A DNA stretch of 64,000 bases from positions 4,350-68,349 of the forward strand of contig MU277710.1 in the NCBI GenBank assembly GCA_022385805.1, read 5' to 3'. How positions within the stretch are numbered: the stretch's first letter is position 1; each line of letters begins with the position of its first letter. The notes under the pieces were generated by a model. That model had not been told where the DNA came from and made no database searches. It worked only from the letters and a program-made list of their open reading frames with translations. Shown here in pieces: positions 55,686 to 64,000 of this stretch. Source of the DNA: Pilatotrama ljubarskyi. Its lineage: Eukaryota > Basidiomycota > Agaricomycetes > Polyporales > Polyporaceae. Made by a program: the position numbers and the translations under genes.

Positions 55686-58600
55686 CTATGCAGCGTGAGC
55701 GTCGAGACAACTACTACTCATTATCATACGACCTTCGCATCTCCTCGAGCGTGTTCTGTTCAAGGAAGGTGAGCCTGTCGCAACCCGCAAAGGGAACGAA
55801 TCTAGAGCACGCACGTAGGCGTCCGGACTCCCCGGGTCTATGCGATAAAACCGCATCTCGGTCAGCACGTAGCTCCTCTCCCGGTACACCCCCCTCCGCT
55901 CCCACTCCTTCCTCTTCGCCGTCGACCACCCCAAAGGGACGAGCGTCCAGGACTCGAAGACCCACGGCTTCGGGCGCATGTCGCTCATGAGCAGCTCGGC
56001 GGGGTACGGCCGTCCGGCCAATCGGGACATCTCTTCGGTCCGAGCGCGGATGCGCTCGAGTCGCGCCCGGTTGGTCCACCAGCCGCCGCGCGCGGGGAGG
56101 TAGGTGCTGTCGTGGGCGTACGGACACGAGTCTCCTCTGTCGCAGGACGGGAGGAGGAGCCAGCGGAGGCATACGTTCCGACCTCTGCAGGCATGGTCAG
56201 TACCTAGCGACGTCGAGTAAACGGTCGGAACGAGATGAGTCGCTCACAGCTCGTCTCGGGCACTCTCGAGGTCCGGCGCGTGTCTCTTCGGACATGCGCT
56301 CCCCCGTGGACACCCGTCGTGGTCGTAGTCCGAACACGGCTCGTCGTTCCCGCGGTGCGTGTGGTCGTCCGAGTCCGAGTCCTCTTCCACCTCTATAGCG
56401 TCCTCCTCGTCCTCAGGACTCTCCTGATAGTCCCGCGGGACGTCCACCTCGTCGCCCCTCTTCTGAAGCTCGTCGAGGAGTTCGTATTCTTTCCATGCCG
56501 CTTCGTTGTTCGGATTTCCATGAGCAGGAGTTTGTGGAGATCTGGACGTGCGTACGGAGTGGTCAGCGAGGTTGCTCTGCAAAAGGCCGTGGATTGCGTC
56601 GATCGCACCGGTTTTGGCCCCACTGTACCGCTTCAGGTGCCGACGGGCAGTCGCCCTGCGGAAGCGAGCCTTAACGTTCTTCGGGTCGTGGTACAACGCT
56701 GGCGCGGCTGCTGAATGGGCGACGTCGTACCTGAAAAGCACGCGGGATCAGCGGCCGTCGTCCAACGGGGCAAGGAGGAAAGACGCACAGCTCGAGCTTG
56801 AGAAGCGCCGCGGCGAGGTTCGACAGGTACACGGGACGCGGGCCGTCCGTTCCTGCAGCGTCGCGATAGCGCTGGGCGGCACCGAGGAAGTCGCCCCTCC
56901 TGAACCTGTCGTTTCCCTGCGGAGATATGGAGTGTCAGCAGACATCGCAGCAGTGGAGATCCAGGCTCGCCGTACCTCATCCTTGTGCTCTTCAGCTTTC
57001 ATCCGCTTCTCCTGGCGCACCGCCGCGCGGCGTCGAGCTCGGAGCGCAACTTCAATTTCGCGAGTACGCGAGGGAGACGGGAGAGCGATCTCGGGCTCGG
57101 GAACCTCGACTTGCTCGACCCTGCCACCTGGGTGAAAGGTCACGCTCTCGAGGACGTTGCGCGCGCCGAGATCTCCCTGCTTGATCTTGACTCCAAGCAT
57201 CTCGAGGGTGATTCGCGTGAACGCTTGCTCGGCATTCACTTCGCCGACGTAGCCCACAAAGCCGTCCCCGATTGAAGCCCAGAGAGCCGCACCCTCGTGA
57301 AGGTCGATCTCGTAGGAGGCAGGGCCGGTGCTGGGACTAGGATCGCGAGGGTTGACGCGACCATATACGACGTTATCAGAGGAGGACGTCTTTAAGGTAT
57401 GCGCGCTCGCGTGGAACGCGGGGAAGAGCGCTTGAGAAGCCAGAGGTGCTGGCGAGCCGGACGGGTTGAGGGCGAATACACCACCGTTATTCGCGCCGAG
57501 GCTCCACGGAACGCCCCAGAGGCCGAAGAACAGCGGAGCAGAGCCGAGGGTGAGGGAGTAGGCGAAACGAACGCCTAAGGTCACTCGGCCACCGGATCTG
57601 GCGTACTCTATCAGACGCGGAAGGAGAGCAGCGTGCTGCGGCTCCGCGACCGAGGCGTCAGCGACTAGGATGGCATCCGGAGGCGAAGCCGAGGAGAGAT
57701 GCTGGAGAGCTGTAGCGACGTCGTTGACCTCATGCACGGTTGCGTTTTTCTCGAGACCGTTGAGCAGTTGACCGTGCGTAAGACGTAGTGGGAGGTCGTT
57801 TGACAAGTATAGAATGAGAACCTTTGGTCGCTGAGGTCTTGTCGAAGCACTCTTACGGGACTGCTACAATGATCATGAGGAGGATCCAAAGCGAGCAGGA
57901 TTGATATGTACGTACCTCTGCCTGCGCGGCAGAAATCGGACCTCGACGGGAGCTCGCATCAAGGTGAGGCTGAGGAAGAGGTTTCTTAGGCACACAGACA
58001 GACTCAGGAACGACGCGACCGTCCCGGTGGACCTGCGCGCCGCTAAAAGCCTTCCTCGGCCCTAGCGCCACCTTGACCCCGCACATTTCCAGGAGCAGCC
58101 GCGTAGACTCTTGCTCCCCGTTGACATCGCCGACATAGCCTATATGTCCTCGCGCGAGCGGAGCGAAAGCCGCAGGGCACTCCTTCATGCGCCCGTCGTT
58201 CCGTTCGATAGGAGGCAATGGGTACGTCTGCGGGGGCACTGAGGTGGTGACATACACTGCAGCGTCAGGAGGGACGTCCGTAATAAGCTGTGCTCGCATA
58301 GTGTACGAGGGAGATAGGGCGTCCTCCGACAGGGGCTCCGGTATGCCGTTCGGGTTGAGCGCGAAAGCCGAGCGGTAGAATGGGCCGCGGTCCCAAAGCA
58401 TTCCGAAGCGTCGGAAGAACGGAGTGACTTCAAAGTACGGGAAGTGAGAGCTGAAGCGCACGCCGAAGACGACCCTTCCACCTGCCCGGGCATACTCAAC
58501 GAGCGCGTCGACGAGAGGAGCTTGTCCAGGTTCCGTGATGGAGGCATCCGCCACGAGCACCGCTTGAGGCTTCGACGCAGACAAATATCGCAGAGCTGTG

Positions 58601-58743
58601 GCAGAGTCTCGAGCTTCCAAGAGGTTGGCATTCTTCCGTAGTCCGTTAAGGAGCTGCTGTTCCGTGTCCGCCAGAGGGTTATGTCGTAGGAAGTAGAGCA
58701 CCAGAACGCTAGGGCGCTCCGAACCCAGCAGCGCGGTAGTCAT
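55686..58743 (-). CDS. Inverted third copy of the GATase-like/TPR/CCCH fusion
   Basis: Exons 58743-57916, 57860-56976, 56916-56789, 56730-56609, about 56500-56248 and 56184-55686; about 904 residues. Half 1 (RPSVLVLYFLRHNPLADTEQ, ARGHIGYVGDVNGEQ) and half 2 (KVLILYLSNDLPLRLTHGQ, GDGFVGYVGEVNAEQ) are followed by the basic helix, TPR-like helices (LSNLAAALLKLEL, VKARFRRATARRHL) and two CCCH fingers (CSDYDHDGCPRGSACPKRH; VCLRWLLLPSCDRGDSCPYAH). The second-finger spacing is one residue longer (x8). Intron positions match the intact copy. The junction after GAKT is unclear: the acceptor homologous to copy 2 (56542) gives a matching DLHKLL segment but then a frame break. Using 56501, or no splicing at all, keeps the frame. 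The tail differs completely from copy 2 and lacks the acidic run. Confidence 0.72.
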
Positions 58744-59503
58744 AGTGGAGGCGCGATTAGCTCACAATCCTCGTTGAAGCGCTATCGTTCGGTGATGGGG
58801 AATGTATTTCTGAGGAACAAGAAGCATGAAATCTCAAGTCCGGAAAATGACGGGGCGGATGCAAGAGAAAACAAATTTCAGTGGAGCTGGACTTGAAAAT
58901 GGGGGCATGCGAACGAGCTAACGCTCCTGGGCAGAGATTCGATTGCCTCTTAACATAAACAGAACCATTGTCGCGCATCTGAAATATCATGTATGAGCTG
59001 CTGGGGAGTCAAGGAGTAGACGGGGAACGTTGGAAAAGACAAGCACGGAAGGTCGCTGGGAGGTCGATGACAGGTGGCTGTGCACGGGGGGTTTGCTTCA
59101 TTGGGGTCAGTGAATCTCGGAGCACCACCGAAAACAAGCCGTCTTATACTCGGAGTGGACAGCTTGCTATGTGCATATATTGAGCAACCAACAGGTATAT
59201 CTTCCGGTTTCCTGGTGAGGAAGCGGGGAGGCCCCAATCCGGACACAGATCCCTCGACACTCAAACTGCTCGCAGGATTATATAGGCGAGCGTGAGCGCG
59301 GCGGGAAATGACGACGTAGCCTGGCAAACTGCGAGATGGATCGCTATACCGTTGCTATATTCACCCGCAAAATATAAGTACGTGCCCGCAGTTGATCAGG
59401 TCCGAAGAGAACACCTTGCTAATAGGTGCACCCAGTGAAGAAACGTCTCTACCGGCTGATGGAACCTGTATTTCACAACTCCTCCACAGGCGAAGACTTT
59501 GGA
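58744..59503. other. Intergenic
   Basis: 5' region of copy 3 and 3' region of the fungalysin gene, both on the minus strand. No gene or repeat recognised. Confidence 0.5.
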
Positions 59504-62109
59504 TCATTGAGCACAGCTCGCGGGAACCGTCGAGTCATCCCTGTGGTTCGCAGCGTTCACGCCGAGGCCGCGAGACGCGAAGGCAGTCCACAGCGTGCAG
59601 AAGTTCGTGCCGTTGAAGCGGTTCGCATCCGCCTGGATCCATGCATCGCGCGCAGTGAGGACTGGTAGGAGCGTGTCAGCGATTCTGAAGGACACCCAGC
59701 ATATTAAATACGCACAGGTAGGGTTGCAGGGCTGCAGAGGCAGCGCGTCGAGGAACAAGTGGAGGAAGACCGTGTTACCGCCAGTGGTACTATAGGCATA
59801 GAAGGTCAGAGGCCGGGGCAAGGGTGGAATATAAGGACTCACGTCGGGTCCGTATGCGCAGTGTCCGAGAACCCGTGCACCCCTACGAGTCCGGCGTACA
59901 CGTTGTGAAGCATGTTGGCCCATACCTCACCGATATCTGGAACGCAAGATTCAATGACTCGGAAGGCAGTCATATTGTTACTAGCACTCACCGTGGACCT
60001 CGTTCAGAGTCTGCAGGCTCGAGTACCTGGATTATTTCATTCATACACGTAATCCTCCATCCTTGCACGTTGCGTGTCGTACATACCTCAAAGGGTTGAC
60101 CGTCCTGTAGCAAAGCAATGTCAATATATATACTGAGCGCATGCGATAAGTGAACACAGGCTCACGGATCCGTGGAGTATGGGTGGCTGCGGATGCCACT
60201 TGGGTCGTCGATGACATACTGACCCAAAACGTAGTCCACGATAGTGGCGTTCTTGTGCTCGGTCCACCTGTTTTTTGTCAGTCACAGTCTGAACGAGTAG
60301 CAGAGCCCTCGTCAGTAGTTGCACTCACTCCGCCATCGCGTCGGACCAGCCCTCTCCCATGCCGCCTGCTTCGTTCGTCTGCAGACACCTATGCACGTTG
60401 GAGGTTGAAGGTTTCCTGCTTATCGCCGTCAAAAGAGGTCTTGACAAACGTACCGTCCGGTGCCTCCGCCAGTCATGCGGTTCGTAATGCCGTGCGTGTT
60501 CTCGTGAGTAACGATGTCGTTCTCGAGGGCGCCGTCGCGCTCCGGATTCGTGAAGTCCCATAGGAACATCCTCATGCGACCAGACTGACCACTATTCAAG
60601 CAGGGATGTCAACACTAAACGCAGCACAGGAGACCACGAGGATCTTACTCGGGCGGAGTGGCAAAGTCGGCTGCGCGGGAGCACGGTCAGCATCATCAGA
60701 CCAGACGTCAACGAGTACCCATCATCGTCCGCAGCTCACCGTTGTTCAGCCCCGCCGTATCCTGGACCGAGATCGTGACGCGGTCGTTCCCAGCGCCGCC
60801 CTTGCCAAAGTTGTTGTTCTGGAAGTTGAACGCCGCCTCCGTGAAGCCGTAGACGTAAGAAATGTCGTGCACGCTGTTGACGATGTAGAACGCGTTCGTG
60901 CGTGCGGCGTCGATGTTGACCTGGACCCGCGGGTCCTGGTTCGGGTCCTGCACAAAGATGAAGTTCAGGCCGCTCGACGACTGCGAGGTCGTGTTAGTCT
61001 GGGCGCCCTTGAAAGCAATCGCATTATTGCCGCTGCATCGCCACGTGAATCAGGCATAGGCGGTGGAGAATAGGGAAATGCTACGCACGCAGTGGTCGTG
61101 GTCGTGGTCGTGCCGTCGCTGTGCCAACCGTCGGGAGAAGCGGCTGGGTTCTGCGGATCAGTGAGCACCTCGAAGCCTTCGACCAAGGTCTCTTTGGTGA
61201 TGGGGAGCACACGGTACTGCGGCAGCACAGTCAGTGGCGCGTCAGACAGGCAGCGCTAGGCAACTGACTGAAGCCTTCGCGACGAAGTCCGTCAGCTGAA
61301 CAAGCTCCCCCGAGTGGGCGTCCACGAACGCCTCGAACCACGCGCCAGTATCGTCATTCTGGATCTGCACAACGTGCGTGAGGGCGAGCGAGCCGTCCTT
61401 CTTGGCGACGAACTCCAACGCGGGTGGGTGCTCGTTAAACTTGCCCGAAAGCTTGGTCTCAGCCGCACTGATTGCGTCCTCGACAGAGATGGAAGGCGTG
61501 GTAGAAGGGACGGATGCTGATGGATGATGAGCTCGCGAGGCCGACGAGAAGTGGTCCATGTGAACATACATGGCTTCACGAAGGAGGCCCCGAAGGACAC
61601 AACCTTGTTGGCCTTGTTGAATGCGACGTTGGCGACGGCATTCGCGACAGGCACTCCGTTCTAGAGAGGGTCCGTGAGACGGCATGCGGCGTCTGGGTCA
61701 GAAGTTGGCTTACGATCTGCTGCTTAACGAATGCATGCTGCGCCACGTCATTCGCGAAGCTGGTCCTGAACGCGACGGTGTCCGGGTGCACATTCAGACG
61801 GGATTGAACGAAGGATACCGTGGCATCCTTCACGTCAAACTCGTCCCGAGCCGAAAGCGGGTGCTCCACTCCATCCACGCCGAACGTCTACAGCGTGCGA
61901 ACGCATGAGCGATTATCACACCAGGTTTGCGCTGTACTGACCTCGAACGAAGACTCGGGATGGAAGCTCTCGATGACGAGGCCGGGGCTGACCTCCCGCA
62001 CGGATATGCTCGTGTGCTTCAAGCTGCTCGTGAACGGAGCCGCAGAGACAACAGAAGCAAACAGGACCGCGAGCCAGACGGACTTGAAGAAGTTGTACGA
62101 GAGCTTCAT
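59504..62109 (-). CDS. Fungalysin, extracellular M36 metalloprotease
   Basis: Fifteen exons: 62109-61942, 61887-61714, 61660-61570, 61516-61269, 61216-61089, 61032-60740, 60670-60649, 60591-60454, 60388-60329, 60267-60166, 60104-60087, 60026-59992, 59936-59843, 59789-59716 and 59661-59504; 600 residues, in frame and typical for the family. A signal peptide (to about VVSAAPF) and an FTP/PepSY-type propeptide (VKDATVSFVQSRLNVHPDTV, FVAKKDGSLALTHVVQIQND) precede the catalytic domain. The zinc site is THENTHGITNRMTGG (HExxH), with the third ligand Glu probably in GGMGEGWSDAMAEW. Later family blocks: GEVWANMLHNVYAGLVG, TGGNTVFLHLFLDALPLQPC and FASRGLGVNA. Exons of 18-35 nt occur. It is a secreted protein-degrading enzyme. 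Confidence 0.92.
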
Positions 62110-64000
62110 GATGACCGAGTGTCGTTGCGGAGTGTCGCGAGAGTGTCTCAGCAGCAGGCACCAGGACTCTTCAGAGGGTGGTCGCCTGGAACGACATATC
62201 GCGGACGATGGCCGCTATTTGTACGCGAAGCCTTCGGACCGATAGCAACTGCTGGGGCGTACGCTGACGTCGGTCACAACAAACGCAACTTGCACGCCGC
62301 ATGGCCATGGCCGACTCTTGGGAACGAAAGACACCGCCTTGCGGAGTGAGAAGAGTTGCCGACCTCTGTGCGTATCATCGAGTGCGAACCTACGGGCATA
62401 GGGCCATATACTCTCGGGCGATCAGGGCGGTTGTGAGAGCTGAGAGCATGGCGACTGCTTCTCCCAACGATCATGTGGGTTCCCTGTAGAAAAAAAGAAG
62501 CTGAGTTTGATGCCCAGTTCGGCCACGCTTGGGCGTACACGCGTCGCGCGTGGAATACGACGATGGCAGTGACGTCCAAATGGGTGCATGGAGCCCACAG
62601 ATATCGACGTTGCAGCGCGCTCTCGGGGAAGGTCGAGCTTCGTGATAATGCCTCGGGATGCTTCTCTCTGGGCTTGGCATTCGGTCGCAGAAGAATCCGA
62701 CGAGGTTATTCTCGTCCCGGGAAGGAGGGGCTATAGCAAGCAGCAGCGCGGCCCACACGCGGGTGCTCGGTGAGAATACTGACCTAGACGCGATCCAGCG
62801 CATCAAAGGACGCATGCATGGAGTGCGAGCGATACGGTGATCCATACAATGCTGCAGACTCCCGCTGGTAGAGTCAGACTGCTGCGGCCATATCAACCGA
62901 CCGCTGCTCCTCTGCGCGGCTGGCCTGAGGTCCACATGGCCTGACTTCAGCTGATGGTACACATAGAACACAGCATTATATGCTGCGGCGGCAATGTGGG
63001 CGGCAAGCGCGCAGCCGTGAAGTTACGAATCCGCTGAAACATACCAGTGCATCCTGTACGCAGCTGATGGAATGGTGTCCTGTTGTAGGGCGTACAGTCG
63101 GTCCGAATAGTGCACCAACGCGTGCTCTGATCAACAAGGCCGTAGATCATCAAGCTGGGAGGAATGACTCGCACGAACCGCACGGAGCCTCGCAAGCAGC
63201 GAGTACATCGATGAAGGCTCTCGTGGCATGTGCGATCCTGCGGAGCCCGTTTAATGAGCCTTCGAGACCAACTGACGGGCATCGTAAACCGCATACCATT
63301 GTCAGTTCACTCACTGTCAGGGCACGTCGCACCGGCAGAGACGTTGCTGTTCCTCTGCGAGGTCGGCGAGTAGGAGACTTTGTGCGAGCCTCGAGGCCGA
63401 TATTGCCGTGCGGTCAATGAAGAACTCCAAAGTATATCGTCAGGCATTGCGCGTCGGTGGGAGGGCCTCTCAGTGAATAACTTAGGATGCTACCAACAAC
63501 ATGATAGCGCGGAGCAAGACGATGACAACCAAGTTCGAAAGTAGCGGACCGGGCCCCGGAGCCGAGGAGCCGAGTCCCCTGCCGCCGCTTGCGCAGTCTC
63601 CGCCACGGGCGCTCCGGACTCGAGCACACAACTTGAAGGGCGACCTCATGCCCTTGCGAGCGCAGTGGACTATGGATCCATAGTTCAACGAAGTACAGAC
63701 TCGGAATAACTCGTTATACCGTAAAGTCAGGTAAGTGGTAGCTCGTATGGCCTTTCCATCGTCGGTTGAACGCGGTCGACCTTGGAGACTGTCGGACACG
63801 TTCCAACGCAGATACTATCGCGCCTTCACCTCGGCACCGTGGTCCGTACCTATACGGTCCACAGCTTTAAGAGATGCAGTAAAAAAAATATACTACCCTG
63901 GCCTTCCACGGCCGTCGGCCAGCCGAACCTGAGCAGACGTCGCGCAAGGACGGGGTAGTCGAGCCCGCCGCTAGCTGCCCTCACGCTTTGGTCACGGTCT
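62110..64000. other. No recognised gene
   Basis: Upstream of fungalysin. Open frames are short or overlap on both strands and show no domain or convincing exon chain. A runs occur at about 62488 and 63880. A gene may begin beyond the right edge. Confidence 0.45.

Noticed and set aside
62471..62971. Minus-strand open frame of 166 codons upstream of fungalysin
   Set aside because: No recognisable domain, no exon partners, and a comparable open frame exists on the other strand.
1..64000. CRISPR arrays, bacterial operons or a secondary-metabolite cluster
   Set aside because: No regularly spaced repeats, no polycistronic layout and no synthase genes; the DNA is intron-rich fungal nuclear sequence.

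Overview
The window reads as nuclear DNA of a filamentous basidiomycete, probably an agaricomycete. Genes are dense on both strands and split by many 50-65 nt GT-AG introns. Coding GC is high. The conserved proteins are eukaryotic and fungal: NSE3, MAD1, SEC13, a mitochondrial EF-G, prefoldin 5, SHP1/p47, fungalysin and an S1/P1 nuclease. Species cannot be fixed from sequence alone. The exon maps below were built by hand; all but one of the multi-exon models close in frame from start to stop with one consistent set of splice sites. The exception is the inverted GATase-like/TPR/CCCH copy, where one junction is ambiguous.

Layout. 1-2530: 5' part of a minus-strand Ty1/copia retrotransposon whose gag is broken by what looks like a nested solo LTR. 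2817-10860: NSE3, a hexose transporter, a PIN-domain protein and prefoldin 5. 10983-13141: a large inverted repeat with mirrored tRNA-Thr/tRNA-Gln pairs. 13271-19582: SHP1/p47, then a large protein with repeated Cys4 zinc modules, followed by a related fragment at 20078-20760. 21519-26676: two tandem paralogues with an N-terminal SAP motif. 27408-44470: S1/P1 nuclease, mitochondrial EF-G, SEC13, a two-domain ABM-like protein, an LRR/F-box-related protein, MAD1, a DUF262 (DGQQR-motif) protein and a trypsin-fold protein lacking the catalytic serine. 45691-58743: a cluster of three relatives of one unusual fusion protein (two amidotransferase-like halves, TPR, two CCCH zinc fingers): one dead copy, one intact, one inverted. 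An inverted tRNA-Phe pair and an F-box gene lie inside it. 59504-62109: fungalysin. 62110-64000: nothing recognised.

How the genes relate. Housekeeping genes for chromosome maintenance (NSE3, MAD1), secretion (SEC13), Cdc48 adaptor work (SHP1) and mitochondrial translation are interleaved with secreted or nutritional functions (sugar transporter, nuclease, fungalysin) and with lineage-specific families. Most neighbours are divergent or convergent pairs; there is no operon or biosynthetic cluster. The most distinctive content is the GATase-like/TPR/CCCH family cluster, the multi-module Cys4 protein, the SAP gene pair, the two tRNA inverted repeats, and microexons of 5-10 nt in several genes, one of which encodes a zinc-ligand histidine.
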